The translations under genes were made by a program, and so were the position numbers. Positions 25,575-37,367 of a DNA stretch of 64,000 nucleotides are shown here, piece after piece. Source of the stretch: Geosiphon pyriformis (taxonomy: Eukaryota; Glomeromycota; Glomeromycetes; Archaeosporales; Geosiphonaceae); NCBI GenBank assembly GCA_016748015.1, contig JAAOMT010000664.1, positions 366,786-430,785 on the forward strand. Direction: 5' to 3'. The notes under the pieces are model-generated. The model searched no databases. It saw nothing but the letters and a program-made list of their open reading frames with translations, and was not told where the DNA came from. Each line of letters begins with the position of its first letter. Within the stretch, counting starts at the first letter, position 1.

Positions 25575-27336
25575 GTGGCAAAATCAGAAATCATAGGAGC
25601 AAACCATTTAAGATTTGCCAAATCCTTGTTTCAATAGTACAGCCAACAATTAGAATTAAACAATAACTATTTTCTAGCAGAATCAGCCTTTAACTTTTAT
25701 GTCAATGATAAAATTACAGACTGCTTAGGAGGAACAGTTAACATTGAATCCACAAGAGAAAATTTTTATACAGAATTGTTTTAACATACCAGCTTACCAA
25801 GAAACTACAGTTTTATACCAATCATCAGGAAAATTAATCAAACCATTGAAAGGTACACTCAACAACAATTCCCTATTACCTATGCAGACAAAAGCAAGGG
25901 AAAATTGCAAACACCAACAGTAATACCAAAACAGATACAACTACTTACTTGAAAGAAAACCAGAGTTAAATCATCAACCAATCTATCATACCATTATATA
26001 CCTAGAAGTGCTATTAATATTTCTTCAGCAGATGCATCCACATCAAACACAATATTAACTTTTGGACAATTCCCATTTCAAAGTAAACAAAGAAGAGCAG
26101 AGTTGTTAAGACCATATGGTGAATATTTTAAAAGATTTAAATTGCAATCACCAATACCATTAGGATTTTGATCACCACCACCTTAACCAGACTTTAAAAC
26201 CACAAGTTCATGGGAAGTAATAGAATCAGAAGAAGAAGAAAATGAAGAGCAGGAATTTACTTACCAAAACCCAATTCTAAAAAATCTGGAAGTTGAAACT
26301 CTAGACATTCAAATCCAGCAAACTCAAAACAATCCAAATTCCGAAACAATTAATCAGTAAAACTTATTTCCAGTAATCATCATTGATCAGCCACCAATTG
26401 AACTGATTATTGAACTGATTCAACAGCAGCCACTTTAGCAACCTATTTAATCACTTCAACAATCCCAGCAGCCATTTTCACAGCCATAATAATAACTTCA
26501 ACCACTACACCAACAACTAATTGTACCAATGACTTATGCTCCAATAGCTAAACTCGAGAAATTCACTGGCAAAGAGAATAATGCCCAGATATGGCTGAAT
26601 AACATAAAAAAAGCCATCACAACTAATGGATGAGATGACATCAGAGCCATGCAAGCCATTCCTTATTTCTTTCAAGATATTACCAACTTATGGTATCAAA
26701 GCTTAGCCAATAAACTACAGGATTTTAATGTCTTCAAGCTTGCATTCCTACAATACTTTAGAAATAATAATAGTATTAATTGCTTAGCAAATACCTTTAC
26801 TATTATTAAACAAGAAGAAAATGAAGCAGTCACCACTTACTTAGAACACTTCTATAAAAATCTGTACCAAATTCAGGCCATATAGGCTGATTATTTTACA
26901 GTGCCACAAATCCTGAATCAATTCATTAGAGGGCTGCACAGTAGCATCTTTCAATATGTATGCCCAATGCATCCAGCAGACCTTTAAGCCATAGTTACAA
27001 ATACCAGAGATTTTGAAACAGCTGAATTCAAAGCAAACCATGCCCAAGCCATAAATTTAGTGATGAATGGATCATCTAACTTGGATTCTAAATTGAAGCA
27101 ATTCAGTGATTCAATTAATCAGAAATTAGAGGGATACTTAACTGACAATCACACAATTTATCAACTATTACAATAATGCAATAATTCAGAAAACATGAAT
27201 TGTTTCCAAAATCAGTTACATCTATTATTATTATCCAATCAGCCATAGCAGCCAGAAATACGAGTCTGCCACAACTGTGGTAAACAAGGTCACATTAAAG
27301 CTAACTGCTATTCTTATAGTAATTCACAATTGGGAA
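25575..27336 (+). pseudogene. Gypsy-B gag (capsid, CCHC nucleocapsid)
   Basis: The frame aligned with Gypsy-C begins at a GTG (25575). Recognisable parts: ESAFNFYVNDKI near 25690; a Gln/Pro-rich stretch (26390-26510) thinned by CAA/CAG-to-stop changes; the Ty3-type capsid with LWYQSLANKLQDFNVFKLAF and VTTYLEHFYKNLYQIQAI (26649-26885); and the CCHC knuckle CHNCGKQGHIKANC (27266-27308). At least ten stops. Gag forms the virus-like particle that packages the element RNA. Confidence 0.8.
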
Positions 27337-27719
27337 ATCAATATTGAAACTCCAATTACAGAGTTCAAATCCCGAATTATTACTTAAATTAAGAACAATA
27401 TTAGTCCACTTACCTGCCAATAATACAACAGACAATATATCAACCACTTATATATCAATCTCCAGTTTATCAATCACAGCCACAAGTAATATATCAACCA
27501 CCACAGCCACAAATAATTTATCAAACTTCCACAGTTTAAACACCACCATTCAATTCAGCTCAGATAATATCAAAAAACCCTAGATCGAGAGTTACACAAA
27601 ATTGGAGATCAGCAATAGTTGTTTACCAACCAATTTCCAGCTCTTCCACACAATAATTAGAATCACATTCTTGGAATTTGGGAACTGGGCATGTCCAAAA
27701 CCCAAATTCCCAACACTAT

Positions 27720-28375
27720 TTAAGTTTTCTGGTTACCCCAGAGGACATCCAACCCAATAACCTGAAAGCTAACCAATAATTAACACTTACCAGCAACATT
27801 TTACCAGCTACTATCATCAAGAACAAATTACTGGATGCCATCTTTCTATTTGAACTTGAGGAACCATCAACCATGCCGTTGTTTAATGGAGCTGCTCTTG
27901 AAGAAAAACCTATTACCACTATGTATACACACACCAAAGTTGATGACCATTCTATTAAACTGATCTTAGACAGTAAATCAGCTGGCAGCATTATCACAAG
28001 ACAACTTATGGACCAATTAAGTCACTGAGTTGATTAAGCTGTCAGTGCATGAATTATCACTGCTAATAGAGCAACAAAAACTCTAATTGGTGAGATTGAT
28101 AACTTCTTTATAGAAGTCAATGGCATCATTGTGCCAATTAAAGTATTAGTTATGGAAGCCATTTAATATCAAGCATTTGTTGGCAATAACTGGCTGTTTA
28201 AAACCAACATGATGCTTGATTGGAATATGCAGAAGCTTTAACTTAGCCAGAACAGTCAACACACATGCATACCAGTCATGTGTGGCCATTTTAAGACTAC
28301 TAACATGTTAGCACCACTTATCGAGTTCAAAGAAGAAGAAAAGAAACCTACCTGGAAAGTCTATCAAATGTCATG
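27720..28375 (+). pseudogene. Gypsy-B aspartic protease
   Basis: Readable from about 27780, with the active-site region LILDSKSAGSIIT (27960-28000), where the family has D-S-G. The Gly is now Lys, so the site is broken. It is followed by FVGNNWLFKTNMMLDW (28165-28230), typical of the retropepsin C-terminal side in these elements, and EFKEEEKK at about 28325. Confidence 0.75.
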
Positions 28376-28619
28376 AACTGAAGAAGACCATAATGAGCTA
28401 CTGTCAATACTCTTCTGGAATAACAACAGAAAAAGAAAACAAAAAGAAGAACTTACCTAGAATACCGACCAAGCTTAAAAAACTGACAATGATTTGGACA
28501 ACTTATTAACTTGGGAGTGAAAAAAGACTGACAAGAAAAAAGAAAAAAAAAGGAAGAAGAAACAACACCTACTAGTACCACTTATAATTATTACACTCAC
28601 ACTACACTACAATGATTCA

Positions 28620-29290
28620 CCTATCATCAACCAAAGCTCATATGCATCAATTATGACAAAAAATTGTCGTCAATAGGTGCATACTATGGTGATGATAAGG
28701 AATACCAAATAACAACCAAGTTTTACTGTTGCCTATGCATTTTAAAATGCTTTGGATGACCAAAATGACAGGGAAAGTGGGACAACAAACCATGTCTTAC
28801 ATGTGGAACTATTTTGTCTAATGAAGGAATGTGAAATGACATTCTTGAGTGTGGAGGAATGTGCAATAAAATGTGTTAATATATGATCCTAATCAATGAC
28901 TGGATATATAAGAAAACACTAATCAACAACATCTAGAAACAAGTGTTGTGACAATTGGAAGGATATTCTCATGACAAACATAAACTTTGGAGAATGGCAA
29001 GTGCAAAAACAGAAGGCATGACAATCAGTGAACTACTAAAAATCAAAAACAACCCTTTATTTTTTCCTGAACCTGAATACATCCAAACTTTTAATGTTTT
29101 TGGTGACATTGAGAATGATTCGGAAGAATTCCACAAACATTACCAACAATTAACACTTACTAGAGAAGAACAAGAGCAGTGTTTGGAGCAGTTCAATACT
29201 TAATTATGTCAACATTGCTTAATTCTCTGTGACTTTCAATATTGTAATGAGTGTAATCTCATTTACAATTTACCAATCTGCATGATCTAC
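28620..29290 (+). pseudogene. Gypsy-B Cys-rich module (zinc-ribbon-like) between protease and dUTPase
   Basis: Readable Cys clusters: CINYDKKLSS (28645; Gypsy-C has CVDC), FYCCLCI (28722), CLTCGTIL (28796), CGGMCNKMC (28851), and LCQHCL...FQYCNECNL (29207-29262). The spacing suggests two or three zinc sites. Between them is the helical segment at 28955-29203 (EGMTISELLKIKNNP). I know no named domain for it. Confidence 0.65.
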
Positions 29291-30320
29291 ACAATTCCAG
29301 AAGAAGGCAAACCAATCAACAACTGTGTATTGGAATTGGAATCAATTTTCAATCCCAATTCAAACTCTGACAATGACGATGACAAAAACAATGATTCCAG
29401 CTCTGTTCAAAATGACAACAGTGATAACTATAATGATTCTAACTCAGATTCAAACTCTAAGCAATACATCATGCTCCCTAATTTTATCAAAGAGCAAGAA
29501 CTGAAGTGGTTCAGTGATAATAACAAAGGTATTATGCCAAAATGCACACATGATACTAATGCAAAGTTTAATCTGAGATATTCAGGAAAAGATGCCATCA
29601 AATTGGAACCATATTTGCACACATGTATTGATCTTAAAATAGCATTGGAAATCCCAGCAACAACAATGATTCAACTGGCATCTAGGAGTAACTTAGTAAA
29701 CAAAGAAATCAACATCAGAGGATAAATAATTGATGTAGGATATGTAGGAAATATTATTGCTATGTTATAAAATAATTCAGAAAAAGCCTATATTATAGAG
29801 CCAAATAAAAAGATAGCACAGGCAATATTTCTGCCTTTGGTTAAAATAGCTCAGTTAGTATCAATAAGAAACAAAGAAAAATTAGGAATAACAGCAAGAG
29901 GGATACAAGAATTCGAATTAATGAGTAGAATAAATGTACCAGTTAATATGACAGAAGAAAAGATTATTAACAAGAGAGAAATTATCTTCACCTGTCAACC
30001 AATCTCTATTCTACCATATAATAGGTACATGGTTATAATAGAAAAAAAAGTGAAAGAGCAGATTCAGATTTTTGAGGCAGAAGCAAAACTTTGTGAATCA
30101 GAAAAAATTGGCTTAGTCAATTTATACATACCAATCAAAAACCATAGTCACATCAAAATTCCCATTTACAACAACACAGAAGATATCATTGAGATACCAA
30201 AAGAAATTACCATTGAATATTTAACCACTGAAATTAAAGATCAACTGCCAGACATCATTCCAGATTTTCCACAACTGTGTGAATATGTGGATATTACATC
30301 ACAAACAATCTACAGATGAG
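29290..30320 (+). pseudogene. Gypsy-B dUTPase domain with acidic linker
   Basis: An Asp/Asn/Ser-rich linker (29350-29460) precedes a trimeric-type dUTPase domain (29520-29960). Motif 1 is NAKFNLRY (catalytic-side Asp changed to Asn), motif 2 ASRSNL, motif 3 IIDVGYVGNI, motif 4 NKKIAQAIFLPL, motif 5 ARGIQEFELMS, where Gly residues are lost. A TAA interrupts before motif 3 and another follows it. After it, 29960-30320 is a second small domain (segment QPISILPYNRYMV; ends PDFPQLCEYVDITSQTIYR) that leads into the RT. dUTPases hydrolyse dUTP to dUMP and keep uracil out of new DNA. Confidence 0.82.
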
Positions 30321-31917
30321 AAGAATGTTATCTGCTTCAACCAAAACAATTGGAACAAATGAACTTGGGAAACTTAGACCCACTTTAATGAATACAACTC
30401 AAGATGTTATTTAACAATTTCAATGACATCTTTGCCAGCGAAAATGAATTTGGCAGAACTGATATAATCCAGCACCAGATCAAGACTAGAGATGTGATGC
30501 CAATTAAACAAAGAGCATACAGAGTACCACCAGCCAGCCATGAGATTATTTGTCAAGAAATCAACTGAATGCTTGACAATGGGCTAATTCAGCCATTAAT
30601 GAGCCCATGGTCATCACTAGTAGTACTAGTCTGGAAGAAAAATGAGAAAATCCACTTCTGTGTGAATTACCAGAAACTAAATGGAGTAACAAAAAGAGAT
30701 AGCTATTTGACTTCAAAAATCCAATAACTTTTTGATGCTTTTGGAGGAAAGAAATGGTTCTCAACTCTAGATTTAGACAGTGGTTACTGGCAAGTAGCCA
30801 TGAAACCAGAAGATAAAGAAAAAACAGCTTTCACAACATGGAAAGGAAATTTTAAATTTGAAGTAATGCCATTTGGCTTGATGAATGCTTCAGCAACATT
30901 CCAACATTTCATGAAAATTGTCTATACTAGACTACTATAGAAATCAGTAGTCATATATTTGGATAACACTAATGTGTTCTCAAAAACATTTGATAATCAT
31001 CTACATTATCTCCAACAAGTATTTGAAAGATTCAGACAAGCAGGATTGAAACTAAATACTAATAAATGCTTTTTTGGAAAAACAGAACTTAAGTTTTTGG
31101 AACATGTTATAAGCAAAGATAGTATCAAAACAGATCTGAATAAAATCACAATAGTAAAGAACTTTCCAGTATTAATCAACTTGACAGAATTAAGAGCATT
31201 CTTGGGATTTGCTGGATATTATCATCATTTTATCAAGAACTTTTCTAAACTGGCTCAGCCACTCCATTACTTACAAACTAAGAATATAAAATATGAATGG
31301 ACAGTAGCTCAACAAAAAGCATTTGACACACTGAGAAAAAAGCTTATTTAAGCCCCAGTGTTAATGTATCCAAATTACAGCAAACCATTCATTATTACCA
31401 CTGATGCATCAAACCAGGCATTGGGAACAGTACTATTACAGAAAGAACCAGATAGAAGAAAACATCCAGTAGCTTACACCAGTAGAAGTTTAAGTCCAGC
31501 AGAAAAAAACTATGAAACTTCAGCACTGGAACACTTAGCTATCTATTAGAATGTCATCAAATAGAAAGAATACTTGAGTTAAAAGTTTGATGTGTATATT
31601 GATCATAAAAGATTGACTTCAATCCAGAAACAAAAATTTGTAGATGATCACCATACTAGATAGAAAATAGAACTTTCACTATTTAATTATATAGTACATT
31701 ACAAAAAAGAAAAAGAAAATAAAAATGCTAATGAACTGTCATGAATGAGACAAATTTAAAAACACTCTAATTCAAAAATATAACAAAAAATGAATATACA
31801 AAAATATTAACAACTCCAACATTATATAAATACCCAATTGTTCAAGGAAAAATTATCTCAAAAAAAACAAATCAACATAAAACAACAATCAAAATATTTT
31901 ATCAACCATCATAATAT
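30320..31917 (+). pseudogene. Gypsy-B reverse transcriptase and RNase H
   Basis: RT: IKQRAYRVPPASHEI (30505), CVNYQKLNGVTK, WFSTLDLDSGYWQVAM (30748-30800), EVMPFGLMNASATFQ (30860) and the active site VIYLDNTNVFS (30950), where the second Asp is Asn. Connection: ELRAFLGFAGYYHHFIKNFS (31190). RNase H: FIITTDASNQALGTVLLQKE (31385-31450), VAYTSRSLSPAEKNY, then a stop at an expected Trp (31547). The reading continues to 31917, where Gypsy-A is inserted. Confidence 0.88.
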
Positions 31918-32559
31918 TGTTACGGGTTGGAGTAACAAGCTAATGGATAGCAAGGAAGAACAGTATTGTATGGTGATGGAAATAAACAAAGAGGGGATTA
32001 CAATAAGAGAGCGAATTGAATGAGTAAGGATTCAATGTGTGTGATCAGTCTCATAAAAATCACAGTCGCTAATCTTTTCTTAAATCTGAAGGTAGAAGAA
32101 TAGTCTGTAATTGTCAACAAGATAACACTGCTGCTATTATTCTATGTCTCAACTCAACGATTCTTAGAATCAATAACAGATATTGTTGTGTTTTTCAATT
32201 GTTTCTTTATTCAATGAATTACAAAAGCAAGCCAATTGCTTTTTAGACTAATTCTAACAAATACAAATCAAGAAGGGGAAAAGATAAGGTATGTGAATGC
32301 CAACAAATAAATACTTGAAGGTAAGGAAAGGGAAATAAGCAATATAAGAGGAAGTAATTGATATTGTTTTATTTCATTACTTTGATCATGTCTTTCTACA
32401 GCTAAGAGAATCATCGCTTATATAGCTATCTAAAGTGGTCAATGATCAGGTCATTGATCAAGTCAACGATTACTATCTAAAAATAGGGTGGCTAATTATA
32501 TGACATCAGTGGCTAGTACATGTGATAACTAATAAAAACTATGGGTTTCAACTGTAACA
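31918..32559 (-). repeat. Gypsy-A 3' LTR
   Basis: 642 bp, plus-strand TGTTACGGG...CTGTAACA. The purine tract just inside (minus strand, 32580-32560, TTTGGAGAGGATGA) is the likely plus-strand primer. The end of the post-integrase ORF runs into the LTR. Confidence 0.9.
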
Positions 32560-33239
32560 TCATCCTCTCCAAAGAGATTGAGCTCCAGCAAAATCAAGCT
32601 ATTTATGGGATAGTCTATGTGAAGCGTTTTGTCTAACTCAAAACTAACTAGTTTGTTGAAATCTTTTGTGGACAAGGTATATAATACTTGAGGGGAAATA
32701 AGTTTTGTATCCAAGAGACCAAATCTTTGTATAAGAGTTCTGGCTCTTCTAACAATGGTCAAAACTCTTGGGACATCTAATCGTATAATGCCCAAAATTT
32801 CCACTTGTATCTCTGAAGTTGTTTTCTTCATGAGCTTCATGTCTTCTATGATTTCACCAAGATGACCATAGAGTTCTAGTTGTCTTCCATATAACAAGTT
32901 TTTGTCTATGGGCAAGATTTCTTGTATCGTTTTTTTAATTGTGCTGGAAGATAAAAGTATTGTTGCTGTTATGCTTTCCAGCAGGTATTTATCCATTTTG
33001 CCACCAATTCTTTCCCTTCTGGTAGTTGTTTTCTTTGGTCTGATAACAATGTAAGTTTCACTGTTGTTTGTTATGGTGGTTTGTTTTCCGATAGTCAGAG
33101 TAGCATTTGGATAGTTCTTGATCCAGTACTCATGGAGAGTATAGAAAGTGTTTTGAATGTTTTGATCCAGGAAATAATTGTTTATGTTGATTGAAGATAC
33201 CTCTGTTTTGGGAATAGTGCATTTATTTATATCTGATTT
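32529..33239 (-). CDS. Gypsy-A post-integrase ORF, open frame of ~235 codons, unknown function
   Basis: Open from just after the integrase stop (33230 region) to TAA/TAG near 32529. The first ATG is at 32996 and gives 155 aa (MDKYLLESITATILLSSS...). The 80 codons upstream are also open and continuous in style (NNYFLDQNIQNTFYTLHEYW, ETYIVIRPKKTTTRRERIGG) but have no ATG, so expression by splicing, frameshift or reinitiation would be needed. Mostly helical; LGEIIEDMKLMKKTTSEIQ could be a short coiled coil. The end (LLELNLFGEDDVTVETHSFY) is coded by the polypurine tract and the first bases of the LTR. It is the least damaged long frame in Gypsy-A. No homologue recognised. Confidence 0.6.
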   Translation of the reverse strand, partial: KSDINKCTIPKTEVSSININNYFLDQNIQNTFYTLHEYWIKNYPNATLTIGKQTTITNNSETYIVIRPKKTTTRRERIGGKMDKYLLESITATILLSSSTIKKTIQEILPIDKNLLYGRQLELYGHLGEIIEDMKLMKKTTSEIQVEILGIIRLDVPRVLTIVRRARTLIQRFGLLDTKLISPQVLYTLSTKDFNKLVSFELDKTLHIDYPINSLILLELNLFGEDDVTVETHSFY

Positions 33240-34546
33240 TTACTGATCATTTGGGTCGGTATTACCACAACAGGTAACCAATCAAGTCGTTTGTGATATT
33301 TCTTGAGTCGCATGCTATGAACAGGACGATCACTGAATATTGTTCCATATTGATCTTGTAGGATATATGAACCATTGTTCAAAACTTTGTTGACTATAAA
33401 AGGTCTTTTCCAGCAGCTGGAAAATTTATCATCATAGACATTGTCTCTGTTTGAACGGTATTCCAAAACTAAATCACCAACACTTAAGGAAAGTGTTTTA
33501 TAGGTTTTTTTCTTTTTAAGCTTCTCTTGGAACTGTTTTATCTTTTTAAAGACAATTATCTGTGCTTCTACCAATGAGTCAAGAATAGTACCAAGTCTTC
33601 TTTGCAAAATGTCTTTGTAATCTTCTATTGTTATTTCTTCAAAAAATATTGTTTCTATATCCATTTCTATTGATAGAGTTGCCATTCATCCATAGAGCAG
33701 ATAAAAGGGTTCATAACTTGTTATGTCATGATTCACAGTTCTGTAGGCGAACAAAGCTGAAGGCAATACTTTGTCCCATAGGTTGGTTTCTTTACTGGTT
33801 TTGGCTAAGGTTTCACATAGTGTTCTATTGAAACATTCCACTAGGCCATTTGTTTGGGGGTGATAAGAGGAAAAGAGTTTATGATGTATTCCCATTTTTC
33901 TGCAAAGTTTTTCAACCAGTGTACTGAAAAAAGCTCTTCTTCTATTAGATAAAAGTTCTTTGGGGCAGCCATGGTGACAGATAATATCTTCATAAATGAA
34001 ATTGGCAATTAAGACTGCTGTTTAATCTGGAGTGGCTCTTGCTTCTACCCACTTTGTAAAATAGTCAGTAGCTGTGATAATGTATCTGTTGCCATTAGAA
34101 GTTACTGTTAAAAGTCCAACAACATCTATACCAATTCTGTCAAATGGTTGACCAACAGAGATCAGATGAATATCTTCCTTGCAATTGGGTTTTTCTCTTC
34201 TTTGGCAGGTATCACAAGTTTTGATGTATTCAGCAATGTCTTTTCCCAAGGTAGGCTAATAATAGCAAGCTAAAGTTTTCTGGATTGTTTTTGTTTTTCC
34301 AAAGTGTCCAGCTAATGGATCAGTGTGTATATTGTAGATCACAATTTCTCTTTCTTCAAATCTAATGACTCTCTGGAGGCAGTCAGGATCTTTTCTATTT
34401 CTTTTATATAACTGGTTCTGGCAAATCAAATAGAAATTTAATTGTTTGCACAAATGTTCTCTTTGCTGTTGAGTATAGTCTGACGGGTATTGTCCTTTAC
34501 CCAAAAATTTCATTAAGGCAGAGTAGTTGTCCAAGTTCATTATCAT
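33227..34546 (-). pseudogene. Gypsy-A integrase
   Basis: Zinc part about 34400-34150 (HTDPLAGHFGKT, CDTCQRREK). Core: DRIGIDVVGLL, TDYFTKWVEARA, then a stop at 34022, LLSNRRRAFFS (second catalytic Asp changed to Asn), HPQTNGLVECFNRTLC (Glu kept). C-terminal part 33685-33227: LSLSVGDLVLEYRSN, CWKRPFIVNKVLNNGSYIL. No chromodomain seen. Confidence 0.85.
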
Positions 34547-34559
34547 GTTTGTTTGTGGG

Positions 34560-35745
34560 GAAGTTATAAATAATTAAGTTGGTTTGGTTTGAAAGGGTTT
34601 TACTATTACTGGATGGTAAGTCTGAAGAGAGCGTCGGTGTTTTGATGATTAGCTCCTTTGTGGTGTTGAATGTCATAATCAAATTCATCCAAGTGGAGTA
34701 TTCAGCGAGTTATCTGTTTATGTTCCAGGTTTTTTTTGTTGTGTAGCCAAACCAAAGCTTAGTGATCTGTTACCACCAAAAATTTCACACCCTTAAAATA
34801 TTTGTCCCAGTAGCTGGTAGCCCAAACTACTGCTAAGCATTCTTGCTCAGTGACTGAGTAGTTTCTTTCTGCTGGTGTGAGAGTTCTACTAACATATGCT
34901 ATAGCATGTTTCCTGTCATCTTTGTCTTTTTGGGAAAGAACAGCACCAAGTTCATAGCCAAATACATCAGTATGAAGGATAAAAGATTGATCCAGATTAA
35001 GTTGCATGAGAATGGGTTCTGTAACCAGTTTTTCTTTCAGAATTTCAAATGCTTTTTGTTGATGAGTGCTCCAGTGATAATTGATGTTTTTCCTAAGTAG
35101 CTGATTGAGAGGAGTGGTGATTTTGGAGAAATTCTTGACAAACTTGCGATAATAAGAGGCCAAACCAAGAAAAAAGCATAGTTCATGAACATTCATTGGT
35201 TGTCTAATGTTTTGAACTTTTTCAATTTTGGCTGGATCAGAGAAGATTCTATCTTTTGTAATAAGATGGCCAAAGAACTAGGTGGATTGACGTCCAAAGA
35301 ATGATTTGATTGGATTGATCTTGAGGCCAGCATTTCTAAAGAGGTCAAAAATTTTTTGCAAATGTTCAAGGTGTTCATCCCAGGTTTTTGAGTATACTAT
35401 TATGTTGTCCAAGTAGACTAGAACAAAGTTTTCTTTTACTGATTCAAATACTTTGTCCATTAAGTGTTGAAAAGTAGAAAGAGCATTTGTGAGACCAAAA
35501 GGCATGACTGTGAATTCGTAGATGCCATACTTGGTGATGAAGGCAGTTTTCTTTCTGCTTTCTGGATCCATCTCTACTTGCCAAAATCCAGCAGTTAAGT
35601 CAATAGTTGAGAAGAAAGTGGTACCATGAAATTGGTCTAGTATTGCATCAATCTTGAGAAGTGGGTACATATCTCTTTCAGTAATGGTATTTAATTGGTA
35701 ATAGTCAACACAAAAGCATAAGGTTCTTTCTTTCTTGGATACCAC
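34560..35745 (-). pseudogene. Gypsy-A reverse transcriptase and RNase H
   Basis: RT at 35745-35278: CVDYYQLNTITERDMYPL, TTFFSTIDLTAGFWQVEMD, TVMPFGLTNALSTFQHLMD and active site VYLDNIIVYS (second Asp changed to Asn, GAC AAC). Connection 35196-35100: LGLASYYRKFVKNFSKI. RNase H about 35020-34760: FILHTDVFGYELGAVLSQK, IAYVSRTLTPAERNYSVTE, VVTDH. A single-base or stop break separates the pieces at about 35277 and 34757. Confidence 0.88.
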
Positions 35746-37203
35746 TACAATTGGGAATGCTCATTTACTCTTGGTTTCCTGTATAAATCCAAGGTTTTTC
35801 ATTTGGGTTATTTCCTTTTTGATAAACTTATTATTGTGCTGGTTGGATTGATAGGGCTTCAAATGGATGGGACGAGTTTTTCTGGTAATGATGGTGTGTT
35901 GTATCACATGTGTACATCCAGAAGGTTCACCTTCTTTTGAGATAACTGGGCTGTTTCTAGCCAGCAGATTTTTAATGTCTATCTTTTTTTCTTCTGGAGA
36001 GGGTTCTTTTTGTTCTACAATCAGTGATTGGATTTCAGGTGGTTCATTTTCAAAGGACTTTTGGACTTCTTTTATTTCCTCTCAGGGTATCAAGCTGATT
36101 GGTTCTCAATCTTTGTAATAGATTAGACAGGACATGTATTCATCACTAGGAGAATACAATGGTTTGTCGCACCAGCACCAGGCACAAGGACCATGCCACC
36201 AATAACTGTATTTGGCTTTCTTGCCTGGCTTTCTGTCAAAAGTTCTTCTGAGCATGTCATAATAAGGCCAGCAGATCAGCTTGCTATTGACAATGATTCT
36301 TTCTTTATCTGTCTTGACATTATCTAGTGGTTTGTCATTGCTGGTAAAGATGGTATAAGCGAGTTCAGCAGTTTCTTTTTGTTCTTCTTGTTCTTCTTCT
36401 TCCTCACTTTCTTCATCATTTGATTCATCTGATTCATTTTCTTCTGGGCTCTGCTTGGGTACTGGGGGAGTTGTCCAATGGTGACACTTAACCACAATGG
36501 GTTTCTCATCACATCTAATGGTTAGTTCACAGAGTTCATAATCAAGCAAAGCTTTTGCTTTCTTGGGTCATTCATTGCCAACAATGATGGTATATTCTTT
36601 TGCTTCAGATACTTCCATATCAGTTTCAATGCTGATGCCATTGATGCAGACAGAAATAGCTTTGGCTATGCCAAGCCCTTTCTTCTTATCACCATGCACA
36701 TTAGTTATTGGTTGTGTGGATGGTTTATCAATTTTTCTGCCAATTGCTTCAAAAAAGTGTTTAGCAATAACACTAACAGATAATCCACTGTCTAGGATCA
36801 AATCAATGAAGTAGCCAGCCACTTGGGCTTTGCAAATTAGAGGAGTGACATTGCTATTGTCAGCAAGTCCAGCTTGGCAAGGGCGTTTGTTAGTTTTGGG
36901 TGTCTTTTTCTTTAGAATCAGAGATTTGCGAAGATTTTTTCTGAATTGTGAATGGGTCATCAATTGGCCAAAGATTATATGTGCTGGGGTTTCCATGAGG
37001 TCTTTGACAACAGAATAGGGGCCGGATTTTTGTACTATTTTTGGGGGTTCCAACTTTGGAGAGTTTTTGAAAATTTTGGCTTTTGGGGGCTTATTGTTGT
37101 CAGCAATTGATGTAGAAGCTTTATTGGGATCCAAAATGAAATCAACTTTGGCTTTCTTTTTTTTTCTTGTGGATTCAGAGGGGTTGATTGCTAGTTTATC
37201 CAT
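35746..37203 (-). pseudogene. Gypsy-A aspartic protease and acidic/Cys spacer
   Basis: Protease at 37203-36568, with active site LILDSGLSVSVIAKHF (about 36800) and flap-side text; intact over 211 codons. Then 36549-36106 is a spacer with a run of Glu (36410-36370) and CAWCWCDKP. 36105-35746 leads into the RT (KIDIKNLLARNSPVIS, HTIITRKTRPIHLKPYQ) with one stop before FPIVVVSKK. This spacer is where the B/C family has its dUTPase; A has none. Confidence 0.8.
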
Positions 37204-37367
37204 GTCATGGTCATTATCAGTTAAGTTAAAAGCATAAAAGGGGTTTTCTTCTGGTTGGCTTGTACTCTCACCCTTTGGAGGTGTGCCTACCAGTTTAAAG
37301 ACTGATAAACAGTGGCTTCAACTAGGGGATCCTCTCCAAAGAAATTAATGTTGGCATGATTGGGTCT

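Noticed and set aside
26300-31760. Alternative genetic code (TAA/TAG for Gln, TGA for Trp), because stops sit where Gln and Trp are expected.
   Set aside because: PRP46 and the 1116-4087 gene use the standard code with no internal stops. Sister copies keep CAA, CAG and TGG at these places, and the changes fit C-to-T/G-to-A decay, which also hits non-stop codons.
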